A stretch of 60,694 nt of DNA from Pseudomonadota bacterium. Lineage in GTDB: Bacteria; Pseudomonadota; Gammaproteobacteria; Burkholderiales; Burkholderiaceae_C. A program made the translations under genes and the position numbers. Positions within the stretch are counted from its first letter, which is position 1. Each line of letters begins with the position of its first letter. Below are positions 52,222 through 60,694 of the stretch, piece after piece. Below the pieces are notes generated by a model that saw nothing but the letters and a program-made list of their open reading frames with translations, had not been told where the DNA came from and ran no database searches. The stretch spans positions 1-60,694 of the forward strand of contig JAIUOM010000008.1 in the NCBI GenBank assembly GCA_020161215.1, in the 5' to 3' direction.

Positions 52222-53298
52222 TCATTTCAGTCTGTCGGATTTCTGAAACGTCTTCTGCCGCTTGAACATGCCCTTGCGGTAGAACGGAAACAGCTGCAGC
52301 CAGGTGCGCACCTTCAACCAGCGGCCGTACAGGCCCAGGGGCTCGAACAGCACAAAGGCAATCAGCACCGCGCCATAGACCACCGCCTGCAGACCCGGCG
52401 CCTGGCCGATGCTGTCGGGCAGGTAGTCCTTGGTCATGGAGATCAACTGCGGCATGGCGATCAGGAACATCGCGCCCAGGAACGCGCCATGCACCGAGCC
52501 CAGCCCGCCGATGACCACCAGCAGCAGCAGGTCGATCGACTGGATGATGCTGAACTGGTCGGGCGACAGAAAACGCAGCTTGTGCGCGTACAGCGCGCCA
52601 CCCAGCCCGGCCAGCGCGGCCGACAGCGCAAAGGCCAGGGTCTTGTAGCGCGCCAGGTGGATGCCCATGCTCTGGGCCGAAATCTCCGAGTCGCGGATGG
52701 CGACAAAGGCGCGGCCGGTAGAACTGCGCAGCAGGTTCAGCACGCCGAAGGTCACCAGCACCACGGTGACCAGGCAGATGAAGTAAAAGCCCTCGGACGA
52801 GTCGATCTTCCAGCCAAAGATGGCGGGTGACTTGACATGCATGCCGGCGTTGCCGCCGGTCAGGCTCTCCCAGCGGGCAAACACTTCTTCGACGATGAAG
52901 CCGAAGGCCAGTGTGGCAATGCCCAGGTAGATGCCCTTCACGCGCAACGCCGGCAGGCCCACCACCACACCCACCGCGGCGGCCAGCAGCGCGGCGCACA
53001 CCATGGCCAGCGGAAACGGCAGGCCCAGGTTGGTGAGCACGCCCTGCGCGTAGGCCCCCACGCCCAGGAAGGCGGCGTGGCCCATCGAGAACTGCCCGGT
53101 AAACCCCGCCAGCAGCATCAGCCCCAGACCAACAATGCTGTAGATCAGTACAAACGTCAGCTGTGCCAGCCAATATTCGGGCACCAGCCAGGGGGCGGCC
53201 AGCAGCATCAGCACCAGCAGCCCGTACCAGAACACCTGGCCGCCGTGCTGGGCCAGGCGGATGTCCTGGGCGTAGTCGGTCTTGAAGATGAAGCGCAT
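52222..53298 (-). CDS. livM-like: Branched-chain-type ABC transporter permease, LivM type
   Basis: The 358-residue permease has about ten membrane helices. It contains LMLLAGFTGQFSMGHAAFLGVGAYAQG, RVKGIYLGIATLAFGFIVEE and GGLGSVHGAFLGAMFLI, as in LivM. A basic C-terminal tail follows. It starts nine bases after the LivH-like gene stop. Confidence 0.92.
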   Translation of the reverse strand: MRFIFKTDYAQDIRLAQHGGQVFWYGLLVLMLLAAPWLVPEYWLAQLTFVLIYSIVGLGLMLLAGFTGQFSMGHAAFLGVGAYAQGVLTNLGLPFPLAMVCAALLAAAVGVVVGLPALRVKGIYLGIATLAFGFIVEEVFARWESLTGGNAGMHVKSPAIFGWKIDSSEGFYFICLVTVVLVTFGVLNLLRSSTGRAFVAIRDSEISAQSMGIHLARYKTLAFALSAALAGLGGALYAHKLRFLSPDQFSIIQSIDLLLLVVIGGLGSVHGAFLGAMFLIAMPQLISMTKDYLPDSIGQAPGLQAVVYGAVLIAFVLFEPLGLYGRWLKVRTWLQLFPFYRKGMFKRQKTFQKSDRLK

Positions 53299-53307
53299 GT
53301 CGGGGCC

Positions 53308-54243
53308 TTAAACCTTCTTGCGCAGCTTTTCGCCGAACAGACCGTTGGGTTTGACCATCAGCATGAGCAGCACCACGATGTAGGCCGCAATGTCCTTGAA
53401 GCCCTCGGGCAGGTAAAAGCCCGACAACGACTCGACGATGCCGATGATCAGCCCGCCGACGATGGCGCCCGGCAGGCTGCCAAAGCCGCCCACCACCGCC
53501 GCTGGAAAAGCCTTGAGCCCGATGAAGCCCATGTTGGCGTGCACGAAGGTAATGGGCGCCAGCAACAGGCCAGCGATGGCCGCGACCGCCGCCGCCAGGC
53601 CCCAGACCAGGCCGTTCAGGCGCTTGACGGGAATGCCCATGTAATACGCCGCCAGCTGGTTCTGCGACGAGGCCTGCATGGCAATACCCAGCTTGCTGTA
53701 CTTGAACACGGCGTACAGGCCGATGCACAGCAGTGTGGTGACGGCAATCACCACGACCTGCTCGGCGCTCAGCACCAGGCCACCGGCGTTCCAGGTCAGG
53801 TTGCGGTAGGGCACGGGCAAGGTGTGCGTCTCGGTGCCGATGCCGGGGATCATGGTGATCAGTCCGCGCGCCACGTAGCCGATGCCGATGGTCAGCATGA
53901 CGATGGAAAACGCCGGCTGACCCAGGATGGGGCGGATGACGATGCGCTCCAGCAGCACGCCGAACAGCGCCATCGCCGCGATGGCCGACAGCACGGCCAG
54001 CCAGAACGGAAAGCCCAGCATGGTCATGCCCGCCAGGCCGCAGAAGGCGCCCAGCATCATCAGGTCACCCTGGGCAAAGCTGACGGTCTCGGTGGCTTTG
54101 TAGATCAGCACAAAGCCCAGCGCGATCAGGCCGTAGATGCAGCCCTGGGCGGCGCCGCTGATCACCAACTGCAGAAACTGCAAACTTGCCCCCCAGTGGT
54201 TGTGCGCTGGTTGAATGGCAGAAACTGTAGCGAGAGCGTCCAA
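53308..54243 (-). CDS. livH-like: Branched-chain-type ABC transporter permease, LivH type
   Basis: The 311-residue permease has GAAQGCIYGLIALGFVLIYKATETVSFAQGDLMMLGAF, VVIRPILGQP-type segments and the late AFPAAVVGGFGSLPGAIVGG of LivH. The start is TTG at 54243, because no ATG precedes the first helix; GTGGGGA lies just upstream. It is the first gene of the cluster, divergent from the crotonase. Confidence 0.88.
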   Translation of the reverse strand: MDALATVSAIQPAHNHWGASLQFLQLVISGAAQGCIYGLIALGFVLIYKATETVSFAQGDLMMLGAFCGLAGMTMLGFPFWLAVLSAIAAMALFGVLLERIVIRPILGQPAFSIVMLTIGIGYVARGLITMIPGIGTETHTLPVPYRNLTWNAGGLVLSAEQVVVIAVTTLLCIGLYAVFKYSKLGIAMQASSQNQLAAYYMGIPVKRLNGLVWGLAAAVAAIAGLLLAPITFVHANMGFIGLKAFPAAVVGGFGSLPGAIVGGLIIGIVESLSGFYLPEGFKDIAAYIVVLLMLMVKPNGLFGEKLRKKV

Positions 54244-54321
54244 TCCCCACAGCCCCGAATAACCCTAAGCTGCGGCACTGACATTCCCTGGGCCTAACCC
54301 CAGCCCGATCAAGCAAAGGAC

Positions 54322-55128
54322 ATGACCATGAGCGTGCACACCGAGCGCCGAGGCCCCATCACCCTGGTCACGTTGACGCGGCCCGATGTGCGCAACGCCG
54401 TCGACGCAGCAACGGCGCAAGCGCTGTACCAGGCCTTTCTGGACTTTGACGCCGACCCCGAGGCGCGCGTGGCGGTGTTTCACGGAGCGCACGGTCACTT
54501 CTGTGCCGGCTGGGATCTGAAATCCGGCGCCGCCCTGACCGGCAACGCCGAGCAAGCGCTGCCGCGCCTGCTGGCCGAGCTGGACTACCCACCGGACGAC
54601 CCGCGGCCGCCCGGGCCGATGGGTCCCTCGCGCCTGCTGCTCGGCAAGCCAGTCATCGCCGCGGTCGAGGGCGCGGCCGTGGCCGGCGGGATGGAGTTGG
54701 CCCTGTGGTGCGACCTGCGCGTGATGGCCGAGGACGCGTACTTCGGCATCTACTGCCGGCGCTTTGGTGTGCCGCTGATCGACGGCGGCACGGTGCGCCT
54801 GCCGCGCCTGATCGGCCAGAGCCGCGCGCTGGACTTGATCCTGACCGGCCGCCAGGTCAAGGCCGACGAGGCCTTGACCATGGGCCTGGCCAACCGCGTG
54901 GTCGCGCCTGGGCTGGCACTGGCGGCTGCGCTGGGGTTGGCCGAGCAGATCGCCGGCTTTCCGCAGGCCACGCTGCGCGCCGACCGGCTGAGTGCGCTCA
55001 CGCAATGGGACTGGCCGGGGCGCGAGGCCATGCAACGCGAATGGCAGGGCGGGCGGACATGTCTTGCCGATGCGCTGGCGGGCGCCGCACGCTTTGCCGA
55101 CGGCGCTGGCCGGCACGGCAAATTTTGA
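54322..55128 (+). CDS. Enoyl-CoA hydratase/isomerase (crotonase) family protein
   Basis: The 268-residue crotonase has the oxyanion-hole segments HFCAGWDLKSG and AAVAGGMELALWCDLRV, then a second catalytic region (RRFGVPLIDGGTVRLP). The exact reaction is not decidable. It is divergent from the transporter cluster, 78 bases away, and is followed by the thiolase. Confidence 0.88.
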   Translation: MTMSVHTERRGPITLVTLTRPDVRNAVDAATAQALYQAFLDFDADPEARVAVFHGAHGHFCAGWDLKSGAALTGNAEQALPRLLAELDYPPDDPRPPGPMGPSRLLLGKPVIAAVEGAAVAGGMELALWCDLRVMAEDAYFGIYCRRFGVPLIDGGTVRLPRLIGQSRALDLILTGRQVKADEALTMGLANRVVAPGLALAAALGLAEQIAGFPQATLRADRLSALTQWDWPGREAMQREWQGGRTCLADALAGAARFADGAGRHGKF

Positions 55129-55171
55129 GCCTGGACACGGTTGTTGTTCCACGCGGGTCAGTGTCGCTTTA

Positions 55172-55199
55172 ATTTCACCAAGCAAACACTTGGTGAAAT
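55172..55199 (+). promoter_or_regulatory. Palindromic operator upstream of the thiolase gene
   Basis: ATTTCACCAAG and CTTGGTGAAAT are a perfect 11-base inverted repeat with a six-base spacer, close before a TATACT (-10-like, 55203-55208) and 55 bases before the thiolase ATG. There is no T-run, so a regulator site is more likely than a terminator. Confidence 0.55.
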
Positions 55200-55253
55200 C
55201 CCTATACTTGAAACCCAGTGTCACGCGGCCACGGGTGCCGCCAGGAGAGCACC

Positions 55254-56459
55254 ATGACCGAAGCCTATGTGTTTGACGCCGTGCGCACCCCGCGCGGCAA
55301 GGGCAAGAAAGACGGCAGCCTGCACGAGGTCAAGCCCGTCGATCTGCTGGCCGGCACGCTGGAGGCCCTGCGCCAGCGCAACGACTTCGACACCGCCACC
55401 GTGGACGACGTGGTGATGGGCGTGGTCTCGCCCATCGGCGAGCAGGGCTCGGTGATTGCCAAGGTGGCGGCGCTCAAGGCCGGCGGGGACTGGCAGTGCG
55501 CGGGTGTGCAACTCAACCGCTTTTGCGCCTCGGGCCTGGAGGCGGTGAACATGGCGGCGCAGAAGGTGCGCTCCGGCTGGGAGGATCTGGTGGTTGCCGG
55601 CGGGGTGGAGAGCATGAGCCGCGTGCCCATTGGCAGCGACGGTGGCGCCTGGGCGCAGGACCCGGCCACCAACAGCGCCACCGACTTCGTGCCCCAGGGC
55701 ATCGGCGCGGACCTGATCGCCACGCTGGAGGGCTTTACGCGCGCCGATGTGGATGGTTTTGCCGTCGAGTCGCAAAAGCGCGCGGCGCGAGCGCGTGAGG
55801 GCGGCTTTTTTGCCGGCTCGGTGGTGCCGGTGAAGGACATGCTGGGCCAGACCATCCTGGATGAAGACGAGTTCATCAAGCCGCGCACCACGGTGGAGGC
55901 GCTGGCGGGCCTGCGCCCTTCGTTCGAGCAGCTGGGCGCGATGGGCTTTGATCAGGTCGCCATCGGCCGCTACCCGCAGGTGGAGCGCATCGTGCACGTG
56001 CACCACGCGGGTAACTCATCGGGCATTGTCGATGGCGCGGCGGCGGTGCTGGTTGGCAACGAGGCGGCGGCCAAGGCGCATGGCTTCAAGCCGCGGGCGC
56101 GCATCGTGGCCGCGGCGCTGTCGGGCGCCGACCCGACCATCATGCTCACCGGCCCCATGCCGGCCACGCGCAAGGCGCTGGCCAAGGCGGGCATGACGAT
56201 CGACCAGATCGATCTGTTCGAGGTCAACGAGGCCTTTGCCGCCGTGCCGATGAAGTTCATGAAGGCGTTTGGCGTGCCGCACGACAAGGTCAACGTCAAC
56301 GGTGGCGCCATCGCCATGGGCCACCCGCTGGGCGCCACCGGCGCCATGATTCTGAGCACGCTGATCGACGAGCTGCACCGCCGCCAGCTGCGCTACGGCC
56401 TGGCCACGCTGTGCGTGGGCGGGGGGATGGGGATTGCCACCATCGTCGAGCGGGTGTAG
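55254..56459 (+). CDS. Acetyl-CoA C-acyltransferase (thiolase)
   Basis: The 401-residue thiolase has the acyl-accepting Cys91 in [31 protein letters not shown] with the catalytic His, and the second catalytic Cys in [10 protein letters not shown]. It cleaves beta-ketoacyl-CoA, or forms acetoacetyl-CoA. ATG 55254 is preceded by AGGAGAG. No FadB-type dehydrogenase is next to it. Confidence 0.94.
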   Translation: MTEAYVFDAVRTPRGKGKKDGSLHEVKPVDLLAGTLEALRQRNDFDTATVDDVVMGVVSPIGEQGSVIAKVAALKAGGDWQCAGVQLNRFCASGLEAVNMAAQKVRSGWEDLVVAGGVESMSRVPIGSDGGAWAQDPATNSATDFVPQGIGADLIATLEGFTRADVDGFAVESQKRAARAREGGFFAGSVVPVKDMLGQTILDEDEFIKPRTTVEALAGLRPSFEQLGAMGFDQVAIGRYPQVERIVHVHHAGNSSGIVDGAAAVLVGNEAAAKAHGFKPRARIVAAALSGADPTIMLTGPMPATRKALAKAGMTIDQIDLFEVNEAFAAVPMKFMKAFGVPHDKVNVNGGAIAMGHPLGATGAMILSTLIDELHRRQLRYGLATLCVGGGMGIATIVERV

Positions 56460-56817
56460 GGCCACGGCATTGCCCCGGCGCGACCGTTGATTTTGGATTA
56501 ATACCAGTAATCGTTCAAAAGGATCGAACCGTCCGCGTTGAGCTGGTCGAAACGCTGTGCCGGCTTCGACCGGCGAAACGGTTCCTGGAGATGGCGCGTC
56601 AATCGACTTGAGTCGGTGGAAATTCCCGTCTTCTAATAGGCTTGGGCAGCTCTTGAAGGTGCTGCACTTGGCTCCCATGCCTTGATGGATTGGTCCGTGA
56701 GAAGTCGTGTATCTTCGACCTTATCCCGTGTTGGAGTGAGCCAATACGCCGAGAGCCCCGACTGCATGGAACCATTGCAAGCGTGGCGTTACTCATTCAA
56801 CCGAATGGAACCGCTTT
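56460..56817. other. Intergenic region without a supported gene
   Basis: The 358 bases between thiolase and lipoprotein are less GC-rich. They hold an imperfect hairpin (TTGAGCTGGTCGAAACGC against GGCTTCGACCGGC, about 56543-56577) of REP-like appearance. Short open frames on both strands look non-coding. The lipoprotein promoter should lie near the right end. Confidence 0.5.
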
Positions 56818-57600
56818 ATGACCACCTCTGCCCGCACCGCCTCAACCCGGCTTTCACGCCTGGCCCTTCTCACCCGCGCCTGTAGCCTGACCTTGGCCCT
56901 TGGCCTGGCCGCCTGCGGCGGCGGTGGCGACAACACCGACACCCCGGTCAACCCACCGCCGCCACCGCCACCGCCGCCGCCCGTAGCCCAGGTCACCGCC
57001 CCGGCGCTGCAAGGCGCTTGGCGTGATGCCAGCTCCTCGGCCCTGCTGATTGCCGGTGCCAGCCCCAGTCAGGCCAGCGTTTGGTGGTTGGAGGCCCAGC
57101 GCCTGACCAAGCTGGCGCTGAGCGTGGCCACCGACGGCACGCTGCAGGCCCAGGGCCGGGCCTTCCCGCTGACCGGCGGCCCCGCCCAGAACGTCACCTA
57201 CGGCGGCAGCGCCAGCCTGAACCCGGCCAGCCTGAGTCTGAACAGCCAGCCACTGACCCCCGCCAGCCTGCCGACGAGCATCGATGTCGGCGCTCTGGCT
57301 GGCGCCTGGCATTCCTTGAGCGGCAACGGCGCCATCCGGGTCAACTGGAGCTTGGCGACCAGCGGCGCGCTGGCCGGCAGCGCCAGCACCGGCTGCACCT
57401 ACGCCGGCCAGCTCGGCGCCCACCCCGGCCTGGGCGTGCTCGACGCCACGCTCAGCGAAACCTGCCCCGGCAGCCCAAGCCAGATGCTCAGCGGCGTGGG
57501 CAGCGTGCAGGGCAGCGGCGCCGCGGCGCGCCTGAACCTGCTGCTGACCACCACCGGCGACGCCGCCGCCCTGGTGCTGGCGCTGCAGCCGGGGGCTTGA
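56818..57600 (+). CDS. Putative lipoprotein with a polyproline linker
   Basis: The 260-residue protein has a lipoprotein signal with lipobox LAAC (Cys33), then GGGG and ten consecutive prolines, then a Ser/Gly/Ala-rich domain with no family I recognise (LQGAWRDASSSALLIAGASP). Two Cys (TGCTYAG; SETCPG) could form a disulfide. It is likely anchored in the outer membrane. It precedes the large DUF4347 protein, but 274 bases with a repeat separate them. Confidence 0.7.
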   Translation: MTTSARTASTRLSRLALLTRACSLTLALGLAACGGGGDNTDTPVNPPPPPPPPPPVAQVTAPALQGAWRDASSSALLIAGASPSQASVWWLEAQRLTKLALSVATDGTLQAQGRAFPLTGGPAQNVTYGGSASLNPASLSLNSQPLTPASLPTSIDVGALAGAWHSLSGNGAIRVNWSLATSGALAGSASTGCTYAGQLGAHPGLGVLDATLSETCPGSPSQMLSGVGSVQGSGAAARLNLLLTTTGDAAALVLALQPGA

Positions 57601-57625
57601 GTCGGCGCCCTCGTTGGGCGCCATG

Positions 57626-57690
57626 GATTGCGATCAAAACAGGCCTTGGCCGGCGCCCAATCATCCTGGGTAGCTCTCAAAACAGAAGCA
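57626..57690 (+). repeat. AT-rich dispersed repeat (copy o), degenerate
   Basis: TTGCGATCAAAACAGGCCTT, then GGCCGGCGCCCAATCATCCT and GTAGCTCTCAAAAC. The start TTGCGATCAAAA also occurs in the composite palindrome at about 40493-40504. Confidence 0.45.
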
Positions 57691-57874
57691 AAAAAAAGCG
57701 CAAAACCGGGGCTGCCGAAGCGCCAGCGCGGCGCGCTGCAGGCTTTTACCTGGGGTTTTAGTTCGATCCAAAATGGCGCCGCGCGTCATTTTATCGTGAT
57801 TCAGCTACGATCATTTGCGATTTAGCATGCCAATGGCGTGCGCCACCCAGATCAATTCGCAGGAATTTTGCACC

Positions 57875-60694
57875 GTGAGCACCATTTTTACCCCCCGCCA
57901 ACTGGTCTTCGTCGATGCCCGCGTGGGCGAGCTGCCCAGCGTCCTCAGCCACCTGTCGGCCGACGTGCAGGTGCTGCGCATCGACCCCGGCCAGGACGGC
58001 CTGGCCCAGGTGCAAAGCGCCTTGGCCGACCATTCGGGCGACCTGAGCGCCATCCACATCGTCTCGCACGGCAGCAGTGGTCAGCTGTGGCTGGGCCAGA
58101 GTTTGCTGACCAGCGCCAATTTGCAAAGCCACCAGGGCCAGTTGGCCAGCATTGGCCAGTCGCTCACCGGCTCGGGCGACCTGCTGCTGTACGCCTGCAA
58201 CCTGGGCGAAGGCCAGCCAGGCCAGGCCTTCGTGGCGCAGTTGGCCCAGCTCACCGGCGCCGACGTCGCCGCCAGCAACAACGACACCGGCGGCGCGCAC
58301 GGCGATGCGCGGCTGGAAGTGGCCAGCGGCCCGATCCAAGCGCATGTCCTGGGCAGCCCGGCGCAGTGGGCGCAGGCGCCGCGCCTGGCCGCGATCAGCA
58401 TCGAGGTGAACACCGAAGGCGAGGACAACGACCCCAACAACGGCGTGGTCTCGCTGCGCGAGGCGCTGGCGCAGGCCGCGGCCAACCCGGGTGCCGACAC
58501 CATCACTTTTGCCGCCAACGTCACCCACATCCTGCTGGACAGCCAACTGACCATCGGCAGCGACGTGACCATTGATGGGGATCTGTACGACGACGGCACG
58601 CCGGACGTGACCCTGGACGGCCAGCTCAAGGACCGGGTGCTGGAGGTGACCAGCGGCGGCACCGTCACGCTGGAGGGGCTGACGATTCAGCACGGCCTGC
58701 TGGCGGGCGATGGGGGCAATGGCGGGCCATCGCCCAACGACCCCAACGCCCCGGATTCGCTGGGCGCGGGCATTTACAACGCCGGCCAGCTGACGCTGCA
58801 CAACGTGAACGTCACCTACAACTTCGCCACCGGCGGCGGCGGCGGTGGGCATGGCTCGAACAACTTGTCCGACGGCGGCGGCGGCGGTGGCGGTGGCGCG
58901 CGGGTGCTGGGCAGTGGCAACCTGTATGGCGCCGGGGGCCATGGCGGCAGCGGCTATAACAGCCAGGGCACCGATGGTCACACCGCCGCTGGCGGCCACG
59001 GGGACACCAACAACCCGACCGGGGGAGAAGGCGGGCGCTACGGCACAAACATAAGCCCCAACGGCGGCAACGGCAGCAACGGCGGCGGAGCCGGCGGCGG
59101 CAGCGGGTTTTACGACAACGCGGGCGGCGGCGGCGGCGGCTGGGCGGGCGGCGGCGGCAGCGGCGGCGGCTGGGCGGGCGCCAGCGGCGGCGGCGGCGGC
59201 TACGGGGGCGGCGGCGGCGGCAGCGGCACCGGCAGCGGCAGCGGCAGCGACGGCAGCGGTGGCGGTGGCGGCGGCAGCGGCAGCGGCGGCGGCGGCGGCG
59301 GGGGCAGCGGCAGCAGCGGCAGCAGCAGCTACGGCGGCGGCGGCGGATACGCCAGCGTGGACAGCAATCTGTGGGTCGGCGGTGGTGGTGGTGGTCCCGG
59401 CAACAGCGGCGGCACAGGCGGCGCTGTGGCCGCCGGTCTGTACAACGCCGCCGGGGCCACGCTCACGCTGCTGAACGGCGTCGCCTTTTCGTACAACCTG
59501 GCCGCCGGCGGTGGCGGCGCCGGCTGGCGTGCTGGCGGTCAGGCCGTGGGCGCGCTGTGGAACGACGGTGCACTCGACCTGCAGGGCGGCACACCGACCT
59601 TCGCACACAACGCCGCCGGCAGCGGCCTGAGCGGGATCAACGTTGCCACTCCCGCGTCCTACAACGACATCCTGACCTGGCCACCCACGATCACTCAGGT
59701 CAGCGCCAGCACCGCCGACGGCAGCTACGGCGTGGGCGTGCTCATTCCCATTCAGCTGACGTTCTCCGAGTCGGTCACGGTCACCGGCACACCGCAATTG
59801 ACGCTGGAAACCGGCACCACCGACCGCGTCGCCACCTACGCCAGCGGCTCGGGCACCGACACCCTGGTGTTCAACTACACCGTGCAAGCCGGCGACACCA
59901 GCGCCGACCTGGACTACGCCAGCACCAGCGCACTGGCCCTGAACAGCGGCACGATCGTGAGCGAGTTCAGCACGCAGAACGCCGTACTGACCCTGCCCGC
60001 GCCGGGCACCACCGGCTCGCTGGGCGACAGTAAGGCGCTGGTGATTGAGGCAGTGGCCCCGACCCTGGTCGGCAGCAGCCCGGCCGACAACGGCAGCGGT
60101 GTGCCGGTGGCCAACAACCTGACGCTGAACTTCAGCGAAACCGTGCAGGCCGCCACCGGCTTCGTGCGCATCGTCAACGCCAACAACCCCGCCGACACGC
60201 GCACACTCGACATCACCGACGCCAGCCAGGTCACGCTCAGCGGCAGCACCCTCACGCTGAACCCCAGCCAGGACCTGCTGATGGATGGGCTCTACCACCT
60301 GGAGATCGACGCCGGCGCCCTGACCGATGGGCTGGGCAACCCCTTCGCCGGCCTCAGCGACCCCACGGCGCTGAACTTCAGCACGGTCGCGGCGCCCCCG
60401 CCGCCCCCGCCCCCGCCGCCACCACCACCCAATCAGGCCCCCACGCTGCAAGGCGTGGCCCAGCTGGCCGACAGCACCTACGTGGACGTGCCCGCCGCCC
60501 TGTCGGCGCTGCAAGTGACCGATGCCGAGGGCGATGCGCTGACGCTCAGCCTGAGTGCGCCAGGGGCCAGCTTCGTGGCCGGCACCGACGCCGATCTGGG
60601 CACGCCGGGCTTTCAGCTGATCGGCTCGGCCAGCCAGATCAACGCCGCGCTGCAGGCGCTTGGCCTGGTCTCGGACAGCGTCGGCGTGCTGAGC
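57875..60694 (+). CDS. Large glycine-rich DUF4347 surface protein, partial (3' end beyond the window)
   Basis: An open frame of 940 codons runs off the right edge. It starts with a DUF4347 domain (LVFVDARVGELPSVLSHL; AIHIVSHGSSGQLWLGQ; DLLLYACNLGEGQPGQAF). A right-handed beta-helix-like part with VVSLREALAQAA follows. Residues about 318-509 are a very glycine-rich tract. Bacterial Ig-like/SwmB and SbsA-like domains (FSESVTVTGTPQLTLETG; SSPADNGSGVPVANNLTL) come next, then twelve prolines near residue 840. GTG 57875 is taken as start (AGGA upstream); ATG 57827 is in frame. Such proteins are usually secreted adhesins or RTX-type giants. Confidence 0.85.
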   Translation, partial: MSTIFTPRQLVFVDARVGELPSVLSHLSADVQVLRIDPGQDGLAQVQSALADHSGDLSAIHIVSHGSSGQLWLGQSLLTSANLQSHQGQLASIGQSLTGSGDLLLYACNLGEGQPGQAFVAQLAQLTGADVAASNNDTGGAHGDARLEVASGPIQAHVLGSPAQWAQAPRLAAISIEVNTEGEDNDPNNGVVSLREALAQAAANPGADTITFAANVTHILLDSQLTIGSDVTIDGDLYDDGTPDVTLDGQLKDRVLEVTSGGTVTLEGLTIQHGLLAGDGGNGGPSPNDPNAPDSLGAGIYNAGQLTLHNVNVTYNFATGGGGGGHGSNNLSDGGGGGGGGARVLGSGNLYGAGGHGGSGYNSQGTDGHTAAGGHGDTNNPTGGEGGRYGTNISPNGGNGSNGGGAGGGSGFYDNAGGGGGGWAGGGGSGGGWAGASGGGGGYGGGGGGSGTGSGSGSDGSGGGGGGSGSGGGGGGGSGSSGSSSYGGGGGYASVDSNLWVGGGGGGPGNSGGTGGAVAAGLYNAAGATLTLLNGVAFSYNLAAGGGGAGWRAGGQAVGALWNDGALDLQGGTPTFAHNAAGSGLSGINVATPASYNDILTWPPTITQVSASTADGSYGVGVLIPIQLTFSESVTVTGTPQLTLETGTTDRVATYASGSGTDTLVFNYTVQAGDTSADLDYASTSALALNSGTIVSEFSTQNAVLTLPAPGTTGSLGDSKALVIEAVAPTLVGSSPADNGSGVPVANNLTLNFSETVQAATGFVRIVNANNPADTRTLDITDASQVTLSGSTLTLNPSQDLLMDGLYHLEIDAGALTDGLGNPFAGLSDPTALNFSTVAAPPPPPPPPPPPPNQAPTLQGVAQLADSTYVDVPAALSALQVTDAEGDALTLSLSAPGASFVAGTDADLGTPGFQLIGSASQINAALQALGLVSDSVGVLS

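Noticed and set aside
56411-56796. Small open frames of 65-66 codons on both strands in the gap after the thiolase
   Set aside because: There is no ribosome binding site, no motif and no codon bias; the region looks non-coding.
58826-59400. GGC-rich tandem repeats that could look like a CRISPR or satellite array
   Set aside because: They encode the glycine-rich tract in frame; there are no constant repeats with unique spacers and no cas genes.
57791-60514. Minus-strand open frame of 907 codons
   Set aside because: It is the shadow of the DUF4347 gene; its product is a low-complexity Ala/Val/Gly polymer with no domain, and the plus-strand frame has clear domains.

Overview
The window is a high-GC chromosomal segment of a betaproteobacterium, most likely a member of the Burkholderiales close to the Comamonadaceae. 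The evidence is the gene order rpsB-tsf-pyrH-frr-uppS-cdsA-dxr-rseP, the OmpR/EnvZ-type pair, a tripartite tricarboxylate (Tct) transporter with a TctC receptor, PhaR, and dense short repeats of a type I associate from memory with that family. No plasmid, phage or CRISPR signature is seen.

Layout. 1-6.6 kb: translation and envelope cluster on the minus strand, with an intrinsic terminator between rpsB and tsf. 6.8-11.3 kb: dadA, NAD(P)HX repair enzyme, a low-GC frameshifted hypothetical, and an SDR. 11.4-17.7 kb: Tct locus (TctD-TctE-TctC-LysM/FecR protein-TctB-TctA). 17.7-25.7 kb: rnr, tRNA-Leu(CAG), rimO, phaR, tRNA-Val(GAC), relA and an alpha/beta hydrolase. 25.9-30.9 kb: SIMPL protein, OmpR-EnvZ-type pair, ispF-ispD and a YcxB-like protein. 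31-37 kb: an orphan molybdopterin oxidoreductase subunit and mfd. 37-45.8 kb: two TetR regulators with divergent enzymes (HpaB-family, NAD(P)H oxidoreductase), L,D-transpeptidase, PhoD phosphatase, serine hydrolase and serB. 45.8-47.1 kb: an ISL3-family insertion sequence with a nonsense-interrupted transposase. 47.3-56.5 kb: a branched-chain-type ABC transporter with an acyl-CoA ligase, divergent from a crotonase and a thiolase. This looks like uptake, CoA activation and beta-oxidation of a carboxylic acid. 56.8-60.7 kb: a lipoprotein and the start of a very large glycine-rich DUF4347 surface protein that runs off the window.

The most notable signal lies across the genes rather than in one of them. 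A family of roughly 45-70 bp AT-rich elements with a recurring core (GTCGGCGTGG ... CCTGAGCAGCTAT ... TTGATAGC) occurs about a dozen times in both orientations. Most copies sit between genes, but four lie in frame inside conserved genes (ispC, the NAD(P)HX repair gene, rnr, rimO). There they appear to encode extra or replaced peptide loops, like the Rickettsia palindromic elements. A second, GC-rich family with C-block/G-block hairpins occurs three times, once in frame in the molybdopterin subunit. A 270-bp composite palindrome at 40.35-40.62 kb supplies, through its 27-bp inverted ends, the stop codons of both convergent neighbours.
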